A stretch of DNA of 64,000 nt from the NCBI RefSeq assembly GCF_001605725.1, contig NZ_CP011530.1, positions 558,001-622,000 on the forward strand, given 5' to 3'. A program made the position numbers and the translations under genes. Numbering within the stretch: position 1 is the stretch's first letter; each line of letters begins with the position of its first letter. Below, piece by piece: positions 1 to 7,552 of the stretch. The DNA is from Mycobacteroides immunogenum (GTDB lineage Bacteria; Actinomycetota; Actinomycetes; Mycobacteriales; Mycobacteriaceae). The notes beneath the pieces are model-generated. The model searched no databases. It saw only the letters and a list, made by a program, of their open reading frames with translations, and was not told the origin of the DNA.

Positions 1-391
1 GGCCTGGCCGCTCGGCCCAAAAATAGGGAACGTACACTTATTTCAACGAGTAACACGGCCCCAACGTTCACCGCGGCGACGATCATCAGCAAACTATCAG
101 GCGATTCTTCGCTGTTTCACAGCGGCCGCCGGGATGCGGTGGTGCCCCGCCGCGGCCGGATCTGGCGGCTCGCGCTACCGCACCACGCTATCGGCAACCA
201 TTCTCGCCGGGCTAGGGGACGTGAACGTCAGGGGCCCCTGGCCCGGCCGATATACCGGTGGCGCAACGGGATACCAGTGGGCGGGGAGCTGTGGATATGC
301 ATGCCGCACATAGGAATTCGGCGGCCCGACAGCGCCGGGGGCGGACCTTGCGGGGGCGGGCTGGTTGACGGGCGCGATGTGCGCGCGCTCG
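1..391. other. Gene-free left edge of the window
   Basis: I see no supportable gene here. Short open frames on both strands have no family signature and are typical GC-rich shadows. The first 100 bases are less GC-rich than what follows. None of the three forward frames resembles TadA, so the other half of the interrupted tadA gene is not at this edge; the accessory element continues to the left of the window. Confidence 0.5.
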
Positions 392-1261
392 TTAGCGCGG
401 TGTGGTCGCGATACGTGCGGCGATGCCGCTGATCTCGTCGGCGATCAGGTGCGGTTCGGTGAACACCACGAGGTGCCCGGATTTTTGGGCGAGCACGTGG
501 CGGGCGCCGAGGCGTTCGGCGGCGCGGCGGTGGGCGCCGAGGAACGCCGCGCGGATCGAGCGGTCCAGCAGTGTGGTCTTGACCCCCGAGATCACGGTGA
601 CCGGGATGCCCCCGAGATCGGGGCGCTGCGCACGCAGGCTGGCCAACCCGGCCAGAAAGAACTGCTCCTCGGCGTCTGCGGCCTGCTGCGCGGCGACGGT
701 CAAGTCTTCGGCGATCAGATCGGCGGCCACGTCGGCGGGCAGCCCCGGTGCCGCGCGGCGCACCAGGGGCCCCAGCAGGTGCAGCCGCCGCAGCACACCC
801 ATGCTCCAACGGCCTGCCAGCGCCAGCCGGCGCAGATGTTTGAGCGAAGACCCGCAGCACACATCGAGCTGCTCATCGGAATGATCCACGAGCACCAGCG
901 CGGCGATATCGGACCGATCGCCGGCGGCGGCCAGTGCGATCGTGCCCCCGTAGCTGTGCCCGACCAGGATGTACGGGCCGCCATCAAGAGCTGTCAACAA
1001 TTCCCCCAGATCGGCGGCCAAACGCTGCACTGTGCGCGGGGCCCGGTCGGGGTCGCTGCGGCCCAGATTGGCCCGGTCATAGACCACCGTCGGGAACTGC
1101 TCGGCCACCAGCGGCGCCACCAGGCCCCACTCCGAGCGTGAAGCACCCAAACCCGACTCGAACACCACTGTCGGGCCGGCACCGCTACCGGCGCGCATAT
1201 AGTGCAACGCCCGGCCATCGGCCAGAACCATCCGGGCACTGTGACCCAAGGTGTGTGCCAT
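392..1261 (-). CDS. Alpha/beta-fold hydrolase
   Basis: A serine hydrolase of the alpha/beta fold; the substrate cannot be told. The nucleophile elbow GHSYGG is followed by further strands (VLVDHS, VTVISG) and a late KSGHLVVF segment supplying the catalytic His. The oxyanion region FESGLGAS lies near the N-terminus. I place the start at ATG 1261, which has GGAGA/GAGAG 6-16 bases upstream, giving 289 aa. The frame stays open to 1444 and includes a short hydrophobic stretch, so a membrane-anchored form starting near 1309-1333 is possible. That longer form would overlap the CsoR-like palindrome at 1335-1351. It is divergent from the copper-storage gene, so both may share metal-responsive control (inference). 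Confidence 0.85.
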   Translation of the reverse strand: MAHTLGHSARMVLADGRALHYMRAGSGAGPTVVFESGLGASRSEWGLVAPLVAEQFPTVVYDRANLGRSDPDRAPRTVQRLAADLGELLTALDGGPYILVGHSYGGTIALAAAGDRSDIAALVLVDHSDEQLDVCCGSSLKHLRRLALAGRWSMGVLRRLHLLGPLVRRAAPGLPADVAADLIAEDLTVAAQQAADAEEQFFLAGLASLRAQRPDLGGIPVTVISGVKTTLLDRSIRAAFLGAHRRAAERLGARHVLAQKSGHLVVFTEPHLIADEISGIAARIATTPR

Positions 1262-1334
1262 CTGCGCTCTCTTCTCCGCGGAAACGAATCGGTGATGCCA
1301 CACGGCCATAGCCGCCGCACCCACCAACACCACT

Positions 1335-1351
1335 ATACCCCCACGGGGTAT
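1335..1351. promoter_or_regulatory. CsoR-type copper operator candidate
   Basis: ATACCCCCACGGGGTAT is a perfect inverted repeat with 7-bp arms (ATACCCC/GGGGTAT) and a 3-bp spacer. This resembles the TACCCC...GGGGTA boxes bound by CsoR/RcnR-family repressors. A looser copy, TACCCCCGGGGCGTA, lies at 1382-1396. Both sit between the minus-strand hydrolase and the plus-strand copper-storage gene. No CsoR gene is in the window. Confidence 0.6.
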
Positions 1352-1495
1352 GTCTGCGGGTGGGGTGCGTGCATCGGTGTTTACCCCCGGGGCGTACGGG
1401 TATGGCTCGCTGTGTCCGGGAAACACCAACCGCCGGGCTGCCATGACAGGGTCCGGGTCCGGTGAATGCCCAGCCGAACAAGGAGGTTCTTGATC

Positions 1496-1831
1496 ATGTC
1501 AGTGGCAATGGTCAGCGCTGCGAACAAAGCCTGCGTGGATGCCTGTAGTGAGTGCGCGCAGGCATGTGAGGTGTGCGCGTACAACTGTTGTGTCAATGAC
1601 GGGCAGATGGCCGATTGCGCCCGGCTGTGTCTGGATTGCGCGGCGATCTGTGCGGCGTGCATAACCCTGTTGTCGCGCGGGTCCAGCTGGGTCGGCCCGT
1701 TGTGTCAGGTCTGCGCCCAGATCTGCGCGGCGTGTGCCGCCGAATGCGACAAGTACGACATGCAGTATTGCCGGGCGTGCGCGGCGGCCTGCCGGCGATG
1801 CGTCCAACAGTGCCAGGCGATGGCGCACTGA
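1496..1831 (+). CDS. Four-helix-bundle copper-storage protein (Csp family)
   Basis: A 111-aa protein with 22 cysteines, spaced mostly as CxxC and CxxxC along helices (for example CVDACSECAQACEVC). This is the pattern of the Csp/DUF326 copper-storage proteins, in which thiolates line the core of a four-helix bundle and bind many Cu(I) ions. There is no Tat or Sec signal, so it is most like the cytosolic Csp3 group. The start ATG 1496 has an excellent AGGAGG at 1481-1486. It stands alone, divergent from the hydrolase, with CsoR-like palindromes 100-160 bp upstream, suggesting copper-induced expression. It likely buffers excess Cu(I) for the host of the element. Confidence 0.9.
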   Translation: MSVAMVSAANKACVDACSECAQACEVCAYNCCVNDGQMADCARLCLDCAAICAACITLLSRGSSWVGPLCQVCAQICAACAAECDKYDMQYCRACAAACRRCVQQCQAMAH

Positions 1832-1954
1832 ATACGCCGGCGGCGCCGGGGATGATCTGAGTTCGCAACGCACCGTAGCGCCAGGGCTTTTCGCACAGGC
1901 CCTGTGCTGTTGAGGCCGCCATGGTGTTGCGCGATACCCAGCAGCAGAAATCGA

Positions 1955-2212
1955 TCAGGTGTCGCCGAACAATGAGCCGGTAGGCACCACCAGTGCCTCG
2001 GCAATGTCGACCAAACGCTCGTAGAGCAAGCCACGGCGGCCGTGTTCGACGTCGATCAACACATTGCGGGTCACCCCGCAGGCCAATGCCAACTGCTCCT
2101 GAGTCAAACCCTGCCGCAGACGTTCACGTCGAATCCGGGCGCCCACCTCGACGCGGACGCGTTCCCACTGCGCGACACGCTCGGGATCGTTCTGACTGGG
2201 ACGGGTGGGCAC
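1955..2212 (-). CDS. XRE-family transcriptional regulator
   Basis: A small (85 aa) single-domain Cro/C1-type helix-turn-helix protein. The HTH runs through RERLRQGLTQEQLALACGVT and continues into the recognition-helix region, ending with IAEALVVPTGSLF. The start is GTG 2212 with GAGG just upstream. It is divergent from the unknown gene at 2275, with a perfect 10-bp palindrome between them, so it probably represses its neighbour, itself or both. This layout is common in plasmid maintenance or toxin-antitoxin control, but I recognise no toxin here. Confidence 0.85.
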   Translation of the reverse strand: MPTRPSQNDPERVAQWERVRVEVGARIRRERLRQGLTQEQLALACGVTRNVLIDVEHGRRGLLYERLVDIAEALVVPTGSLFGDT

Positions 2213-2250
2213 GCACCTCAGTAATGAGGCGCCCGTACCAAAAGTCTGCC

Positions 2251-2274
2251 CTACTAGTAGTACATTGCTGGATC
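2251..2274 (+). promoter_or_regulatory. Operator palindrome with leaderless promoter
   Basis: CTACTAGTAG (2251-2260) is a perfect 10-bp palindrome. It is followed by TACATT (2261-2266), a good -10 element 8 nt before GTG 2275. The layout fits a leaderless transcript of the downstream gene repressed by the divergent XRE protein. Confidence 0.5.
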
Positions 2275-2961
2275 GTGTTCGAAACTGACTCTGACTTTGA
2301 GCCCAACGAAACGGTGTCCTCGTTTGCCTTGGACGTCATCGATGAGGTGCGCATGAAAATGCTCGAATGCCTTCTGGTGCTGCACACTCTGCCCGAGGAA
2401 GCCGACCTTAATTTCACCGATCTGGCCAACGACATCCTGGCCGCGCACCGAGCCACCCTGGAGGCCTATCAGGCGGCCAGCATCGTGCACCAGGGCGCCG
2501 AACTCGACCAGCGATGGGGCAACGGCTTATCGCGCCCCAAAGCCATCTTCGCCCGGCACAACGCCGCGGTGCGCCGCGGGGCAACGAAGGTAACCGCGAT
2601 GCCCGCGCTGTGCGACCGGCTAGAGCGCCACCTGTACCAGCTGCCCCGACCCGACCGCACCCAAACCGTCGCCGGCGCGCGCCCCAAATGCTCGGCCCTG
2701 GTCAAGAGCACCGGCCAGGACTGCACCAACTCGGCGATCTACCTCGGATCGGGAATGTTTGGCGCACACTGCTATTCACACGCCACCCCCACCGAACGCG
2801 AACAGTACCGAATCCATCACGAACAAAACGACGCCCGCCAAGCCCGCTCCCACGCCGATCTACGCAACCTGCAACGTGCTGTGGGCCAGAAGATCGCCGA
2901 CCACTGGATCTCCACCCGCGAACAGCGGACCCAATGGGTCAACGACATCATGCTCAACTGA
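2275..2961 (+). CDS. Unknown protein with C-terminal Cys/His zinc motif
   Basis: I do not recognise the N-terminal two-thirds (228 aa from GTG 2275), which are acidic then helical (VRMKMLECLLVLHTLPEEAD). The C-terminal third has CSALVKSTGQDCTN, then GAHCYSHATPTE: a Cys-x8-Cys...Cys-x2-His arrangement like the small zinc modules of many phage and mobile-element proteins (CKA-TKKG-C...C..H type). The frame opens further upstream with an ATG at 2224, but that start would place the palindrome at 2251-2260 inside the gene; GTG 2275 fits a leaderless promoter better. It is paired divergently with an XRE regulator. A DNA-interacting accessory protein is a guess. Confidence 0.7.
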   Translation: MFETDSDFEPNETVSSFALDVIDEVRMKMLECLLVLHTLPEEADLNFTDLANDILAAHRATLEAYQAASIVHQGAELDQRWGNGLSRPKAIFARHNAAVRRGATKVTAMPALCDRLERHLYQLPRPDRTQTVAGARPKCSALVKSTGQDCTNSAIYLGSGMFGAHCYSHATPTEREQYRIHHEQNDARQARSHADLRNLQRAVGQKIADHWISTREQRTQWVNDIMLN

Positions 2962-3165
2962 GAATTCCCACACGGCCACATCGCGGGCCGCTGATCGAGA
3001 ACCGGGCCCTTCTTCGTCAACACCTTCCTACAGATAACCCGGCCACGACAGAGCCAAAATGCGACAGCCCGACACCGTCATGAACGTCAAACCCGCACAT
3101 TTACGACTTTACGACCTAGAGATAACTTTGGGCAGGCGCCGGGCCATCGAGGAGCAGCCATCCGG

Positions 3166-3657
3166 GTGATCGCCGGTCAGTACCTCGCGTTCATCGCGAT
3201 CGTGGCAGTCTCGATCGCGATCGCCGCCCTGGGATCGACACTGCTGCCGCCCGCCGCGCTCCCATACTTCGGGCTGATACCCATCTTGCTCGGACTCAAA
3301 GCGGGCTGGAGCGCCTACCGTGAACGCCGCAGCGACCCCGACCCGGCCCCACAGATACCGGCGGTCCCGCGTCAGGGTCCCAGAATGTGGCAGGTCGCCG
3401 CCGTCACCTTCGCTAACGGCGGCGACAACATCGGCGTCTACGTGCCGATCTTCGCGGTTGCAACCACCGCCACTATTTCGATGTTCACCGCCGTGTTTCT
3501 CATTGGCGTGGCCATCTGGTGCGCGGGCGGAAAGTACGTCGCTTCGCACCCACTGATTGCCAACGTGCTATCGCGCTGGGGTCACATCGTGCTGCCCGTA
3601 GCGCTGATCAGCATCGGCGTCACCATCCTCATCACCGGTGGCGCCTTCGGGCCGTAG
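3166..3657 (+). pseudogene. cadD: CadD-type cadmium transporter lacking its N-terminus
   Basis: The encoded 163 aa match the body of the CadD cadmium-resistance transporter family: GQYLAFIAIV, then LGLIPILLGLKAGW, a charged cytoplasmic loop, FANGGDNIGVYVPIFA, and C-terminal membrane segments. CadD proteins normally begin with another membrane helix carrying a TNIDD-like motif before GQYLGF. Here the homology starts abruptly at codon 2, and the in-frame sequence upstream (open to at least 3079) is arginine-rich and unlike CadD. There is no ribosome-binding site before GTG 3166. I infer a recombination junction near 3160 that removed the 5' end. Activity is doubtful, though a truncated protein could still be made. 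Confidence 0.7.
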
Positions 3658-3875
3658 AGCCCCCCATTCGGCAACCATCTCCCGCCCGGGGCCGAACTAC
3701 TTGACGAAACCGACCCATGCCGTACGCGTAGCCCAGGTTGCCTTTAGCGGGCGTGCCCAGGTCGATGCTTATGTCCTCCGGTACCGCAGTACGGTCAGGG
3801 TGTCGCTGATGACGACGGAGCGCACTATCTTTGCGTATCGGGTGTCGGTGCTCAGGGGTTTGCGACGAGCCCCTT

Positions 3876-4265
3876 CTACAGGTAGCGGCAGACGTCGTCA
3901 GCGTTGCACGACCCGGGGTCGACGGTGTCGGCCTGCTCGCGCAGCCGGGCGATGGTGGCCCGCAGCGCAACCAGGATGCTGATCTGTTCATCGAGATCGG
4001 CCAGGCGGGTGCCGAGCAGCTCACGTACGTGCGTGCACGGTGCGTGGCCGCTGTCTCGGACGGTGAGGATCTGGCGGATCTGGGCCAAGGTGAGCCCGGC
4101 TGCCTGGCCCCGATGAATGAAGCCGACCCGGGCGATCGCATCACCGCCGTATTGGCGATACCCCGCTGGGGTGCGCTCGGCGGGCGGCAGGAGGCCCTCG
4201 TCTTCGTAGTAGCGCAGCGTCGCCGCAGTCGTCCCGGTCGCTTCGGCGAGTTGCCCGATTCGCAC
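3876..4265 (-). CDS. merR: MerR-family heavy-metal regulator
   Basis: A 129-aa MerR-family activator. The N-terminal winged HTH is canonical (IGQLAEATGTTAATLRYYEDEGLL, RQYGGDAIARVGFI) and is followed by the long dimerisation helix. Possible metal ligands are Cys in SGHAPCTH at the start of that helix, and the two cysteines near the end (GSCNADDVC). This arrangement suits Hg(II), Zn(II) or Cd(II) sensing; the divergent merA makes mercury the likeliest. The start is GTG 4265 behind GGAGA. It should bind the palindrome at 4289-4310 and switch on merA when metal is bound. The product may equally serve a lost cadmium promoter, since cadD lies next to it. Confidence 0.85.
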   Translation of the reverse strand: MRIGQLAEATGTTAATLRYYEDEGLLPPAERTPAGYRQYGGDAIARVGFIHRGQAAGLTLAQIRQILTVRDSGHAPCTHVRELLGTRLADLDEQISILVALRATIARLREQADTVDPGSCNADDVCRYL

Positions 4266-4285
4266 GAGGTCTCCTCACCGATCAC

Positions 4286-4317
4286 TTGACTTTCAAGCCT
4301 ACTTGAAGGTTGAGGAT
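4286..4317 (+). promoter_or_regulatory. MerR operator and merA promoter
   Basis: TTGACT (4286-4291) and GAGGAT (4312-4317) are plausible -35 and -10 elements separated by 20 bp, the stretched spacing typical of MerR-activated promoters. Between them lies an inverted repeat with 9-bp arms, ACTTTCAAG (4289-4297) and CTTGAAGGT (4302-4310), one mismatch between arms. The -10 ends 6 bases before the merA ATG, so the message is probably leaderless. Confidence 0.65.
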
Positions 4318-4323
4318 GGGTGC

Positions 4324-5730
4324 ATGAGTCAGAGATTCGACCTTGCGGTCATCGGGTCGGGCGGGGCGGGGATGGCCGCCGCGATACGCGCGACCTCACT
4401 GGGCAGGTCGGTGGTGATGATCGAGCGCGGCACGTTCGGTGGTACGTGTGTGAACACCGGCTGCGTGCCGTCCAAAGCGCTCATCGCCGCCGCTGGGGCC
4501 CGGCACACCGCGGCCGGCGCCGAGCGCTTTCCCGGCATTTCGGCTACCGCGGGCCCGGTCGACATGGCGGCGCTGATCGGCGGTAAGCAGCACCTGGTGG
4601 ACCGGCTGCGCTCGGACAAATACGCCGACCTGGCCGACACCTACGGGTGGCGTCGAATCCAGGCTGACGCCACGTTCGCGGGCACACCCGAGGACCCGGT
4701 ACTGCGGGTGGGCACCCACACGATCGAGGCCGCGCAGTATCTGGTGGCCACCGGTGCGCGGCCGTGGATGCCGCCGGTCCGTGGACTCGACCAGGTGGAC
4801 GCCCTGACCTCGACCACCGCGATGGAACTGGCCGAGGTTCCGCAGTCACTGCTGGTGCTCGGCGGCGGGTACGTCGCGTTGGAGCTGGCGCAGCTGTTCG
4901 CCCGGCTCGGGTCGGTGGTCACGATGCTGGTCCGCTCCCGCTTGGCGTCCCGGGAGGAACCGGAAGTGTCCACGACACTGCAGGACGTGTTCGCCGACGA
5001 GGGCATCACTGTGGTGCGCGGCGCCACCATCGTGAAGGCCGAACGGGTGGGCGGGCAGGCGGTCGTGACCGCAGCGGTCGCAGGCGGCGAACAACCCTTC
5101 CGTGCGGACAAGCTGCTGGTCGCGCTCGGGCGCTGGCCTGTCACCGACCTGAACCTGGCCGCGGTCGACGTCAAGACCGGCGCGGCCGGCGAGATCGTGG
5201 TCACCGACCGGTTGCAGTCGTCGAATCCGCGTATCTGGGCGGCCGGTGATGTCACCGGGCACCCCGAATTCGTGTACGTCGCCGCCCATCACGGCGCGCT
5301 GGCCGCCGAGAACATGTTCAGTGGGGCGGACCGGTCAGTGAACTACACCACCCTGCCGCGGGTGACGTTCACCAACCCGGCCGTGGGGGCGGTCGGGATG
5401 ACCGAAGCCGACATGCGCGCGGCGGGGATACGCTGCGACTGCCGGGTTCTGCCCCTCACGTACGTGCCGCGGGCACTGGTCAACCGCGACACCCGCGGGT
5501 TCATCAAACTGGTCGCCGACGCTGGCACCGGACGGCTGCGCGGCATCACCGCCGTCGCCGACGACGCCGGTGAGATCGCCGCCGCGGGGGTGTACATCCT
5601 CGACGCCGCGATGACCGTCGACCAGGTCGCCCGGTCCTGGGCGCCGTACCTGACGATGGCTGAAAGCATCAAGATCGCCGCCCAGTCGTTTACCACCGAT
5701 ATTTCGCAACTGTCCTGCTGCGCGTCCTGA
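4324..5730 (+). CDS. merA: Mercuric reductase MerA
   Basis: A 468-aa flavoprotein of the pyridine-nucleotide disulfide oxidoreductase family that reduces Hg(II) to volatile Hg(0) with NADPH in the cytoplasm. Seen features: FAD-binding GSGGAGMAAA at the N-terminus, redox motif GTCVNTGCVPSK near residue 45, a second nucleotide-binding GGGYVALELAQ near residue 180, and AAGDV. The C-terminal vicinal cysteine pair LSCCAS separates MerA from lipoamide and glutathione reductases. No N-terminal HMA domain is present, as in many actinobacterial MerAs. ATG 4324 is preferred to ATG 4303, which lies inside the operator. No merT, merP or merC importer is visible. A merB fragment follows by 24 bp. Confidence 0.95.
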   Translation: MSQRFDLAVIGSGGAGMAAAIRATSLGRSVVMIERGTFGGTCVNTGCVPSKALIAAAGARHTAAGAERFPGISATAGPVDMAALIGGKQHLVDRLRSDKYADLADTYGWRRIQADATFAGTPEDPVLRVGTHTIEAAQYLVATGARPWMPPVRGLDQVDALTSTTAMELAEVPQSLLVLGGGYVALELAQLFARLGSVVTMLVRSRLASREEPEVSTTLQDVFADEGITVVRGATIVKAERVGGQAVVTAAVAGGEQPFRADKLLVALGRWPVTDLNLAAVDVKTGAAGEIVVTDRLQSSNPRIWAAGDVTGHPEFVYVAAHHGALAAENMFSGADRSVNYTTLPRVTFTNPAVGAVGMTEADMRAAGIRCDCRVLPLTYVPRALVNRDTRGFIKLVADAGTGRLRGITAVADDAGEIAAAGVYILDAAMTVDQVARSWAPYLTMAESIKIAAQSFTTDISQLSCCAS

Positions 5731-5754
5731 CCCGCGCCCTACGACGAGGTGACT

Positions 5755-5988
5755 ATGACGAATTTCCTTGACCGCCTGGTTGTTCCGGAGAATCCCGGGC
5801 TCGACCCGGCCCTGCTGGTGCCGCTGCTGCGGCTGCTCGACGACGGCCAACCCGTCGCCCTGGACACCCTCAGATGCTTCCGGAGACCGTGGGTCGGTGC
5901 CGTGGTCCTGTGGTGCACCGTGATGGTCGGTACTCAACTGGCTAGCCGGGTGATGCTTTCCAGTGATGCACGTACGCCGACGAGTTGA
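5755..5988 (+). pseudogene. merB: Truncated organomercurial lyase (merB fragment)
   Basis: The first ~45 codons resemble the N-terminus of MerB, the lyase that cleaves the C-Hg bond before MerA reduces the ion. PALLVPLLRLLDDGQPVALDTL corresponds to the conserved LLVPLLRELAKGRPV-TL segment. After that the similarity stops, and the frame runs on only 30 codons to 5988, reading through the end of the opposite-strand gene (5934-6344). The catalytic cysteines of MerB are therefore missing. The start ATG 5755 with GAGG upstream is intact, and the gene was co-transcribed with merA. I infer a deletion or insertion junction between about 5870 and 5935. Confidence 0.7.
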
Positions 5989-6344
5989 TCCAGCAGCAGC
6001 CTGGCGTAGTCATCGTGCGGCAGAAGTTGCTGGTGGGGATAAACGGTGCCGGTGATCAGGCGCACGAATCGGGTCAGTGCGGTGTGGGCTTGGGCTCGTT
6101 CGTAGGCGATCCAGTCGGAGGGCTCCTCGGGAAAGGCGTAGCCGTTCTTGCGGGACCAGGCAAAGGGGGTCATATGTTCCATGGCGGCGTGTTCCTTGAT
6201 CTCTCTGAGGCCGTCACGGATCTGGCTTGCGGTCAGACCTGTTGCGGCACAAAGCTGTTGTAGGGTAAGGCCGCCGGGTCGGGCTTGTAGAAGTGCTAAG
6301 CGCACGCGCTCGGATTTGACGGTGCGGGGGATGCGGTGGGGCAT
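5934..6344 (-). CDS. RacP-like winged-helix protein
   Basis: A 136-aa protein whose N-terminal half is a small HTH module (GGLTLQQLCAATGLTASQIRDGLREIKEHAA); the rest is helical. It resembles proteins annotated RacP in actinobacterial integrative plasmids; this assignment is from memory. It starts 3 bp after the stop of the DUF6192-like gene, so the two form one operon. Its tail overlaps the merB fragment on the other strand, which fits a junction between two formerly separate modules. Confidence 0.7.
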   Translation of the reverse strand: MPHRIPRTVKSERVRLALLQARPGGLTLQQLCAATGLTASQIRDGLREIKEHAAMEHMTPFAWSRKNGYAFPEEPSDWIAYERAQAHTALTRFVRLITGTVYPHQQLLPHDDYARLLLDQLVGVRASLESITRLAS

Positions 6345-6347
6345 GGT

Positions 6348-7232
6348 TCACCCGCCTTTGAGTAATTCGGCAAGAGCCTCATCAAGGCTGACATCCCCGG
6401 TGTCCATCGCATGTTGTATCCAATCGGCCGTGCTGCGCACCCGGGCCAGGTTCTGCTGGACCGCGGCCTTTTCCTGCGTGCTGAACTCCTGGCCGCGCAG
6501 GTTGGGCAGGATGCGGCCGACGCCGGCGACGAACTGGGCGCAGGCACCGACCAGATCGATGTATTCGATGCTATGTTCGAGCGCCCGGATGGCCGGTGTG
6601 CGTTGGCGTGCGCACACGATTGTTTGCCGGGATCGGTCGTATTGGGCGCTGTTGACCGCGTGGCGTGCTGATTGGTCGCCCATGGCTTCGAATGCGACGT
6701 TGGGGCGTTTGAGCAGGTCCCGAGCCACCGATACCGCGACGTGGTCGTCCTTGGTCAGGTCGTGGACCTGGTTGACTTTCTCTTGGCTGGTAACGGGGGT
6801 GCGTGGCGTCCACCCGACCGCCCGGCGGGCAGCCTCGCTATCCCATCGGCGCTCACCAGTACGGCTGTTCGTGGGTGGTTGTTGTATCAATGCGTACCGG
6901 TTGTCGTGGCCGGCGAGCACCTTGTGGATGTAGTGCGACACGGTGTGCACTCGCTGACCGGTGGGCCACCGCGAGGCGACCCACCGGTAGTCCATGATCG
7001 TCGATGCGGCCAGGCCAATGTCCTGGGCGTACATGGCGATCGCGGCGGTGACGCTGAGCAGCTCGACGCCCGGGCCGGGGTGCGCTCCGCCGCGCGGCTG
7101 CAGCGGCTCGATTTCCAGGGCTCGATCACCGAGCTCGAACTGGCAGCGAGATTGCTGCTCGACTAGGTTGCGGCCCTCGGCGACCAGCTGGTCGTAGCGG
7201 CGCTTGCTGACGTTTCCGATTTTTTCGGGCAT
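6348..7232 (-). CDS. DUF6192/RacO-like protein of integrative plasmids
   Basis: A 294-aa protein opening with MPEKIGNVSKRRYDQLV, then a segment (QSRCQFELGDRALEIEPL) I associate with the DUF6192 or RacO family of Streptomyces and mycobacterial plasmids. The middle (TIMDYRWVASRWP) looks like a helix-turn-helix region, so DNA binding is likely, in partitioning or transfer control (inference). Start ATG 7232 has a very good GAGGAGA; the open frame extends upstream to 7424 without supporting sequence. It is followed at 3 bp by the RacP-like gene. Confidence 0.75.
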   Translation of the reverse strand: MPEKIGNVSKRRYDQLVAEGRNLVEQQSRCQFELGDRALEIEPLQPRGGAHPGPGVELLSVTAAIAMYAQDIGLAASTIMDYRWVASRWPTGQRVHTVSHYIHKVLAGHDNRYALIQQPPTNSRTGERRWDSEAARRAVGWTPRTPVTSQEKVNQVHDLTKDDHVAVSVARDLLKRPNVAFEAMGDQSARHAVNSAQYDRSRQTIVCARQRTPAIRALEHSIEYIDLVGACAQFVAGVGRILPNLRGQEFSTQEKAAVQQNLARVRSTADWIQHAMDTGDVSLDEALAELLKGG

Positions 7233-7552
7233 TGTTGTCTCCTCGCGTGATTCCCGTCCGGGGCCACGCGGGCCTGCACTGCACCTGATGCTCGATGCAC
7301 CGCGGTCACGCCGTCCGTGCGCCGTGGGCCGAGCCCCTGCGCTGCAGCGGGGGCCCGCATGATCGATGTGCTTGTGTCTATCACCTTCTTGCGCGCACCG
7401 GTGCCGCTTGAAGAACGGCTGCAAACCGGCTGTTGCATCATTGTGCGCTTGCCGCGGCCGCCGATCAAGAGTTTCGGATCGTTAATTACGCTGGTCAGGC
7501 CCGGTGTTAAAGAGATTTGTGTAGCCGTTCGCGGTAACGGTCACGGTGACGT
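7233..7552. repeat. Intergenic stretch with a 9-bp inverted repeat
   Basis: These 320 bp contain no convincing gene. At the right side GCCGTTCGC (7524-7532) and GCGAACGGC (7558-7566) form a perfect 9-bp inverted repeat with a 25-nt spacer, straddling the 3' end of the minus-strand gene at 7553. It could be its terminator or a protein-binding site. The remainder probably holds the promoter of the RacO-like gene. Confidence 0.45.

Noticed and set aside
139-432. 97-aa plus-strand open frame at the left edge
   Set aside because: No motif, no RBS, low-complexity Arg/Gly composition; treated as non-coding.
1881-1903. CAGGGC/GCCCTG stem after the copper-storage gene
   Set aside because: Only 6 bp with an 11-nt loop; too weak to call a terminator.
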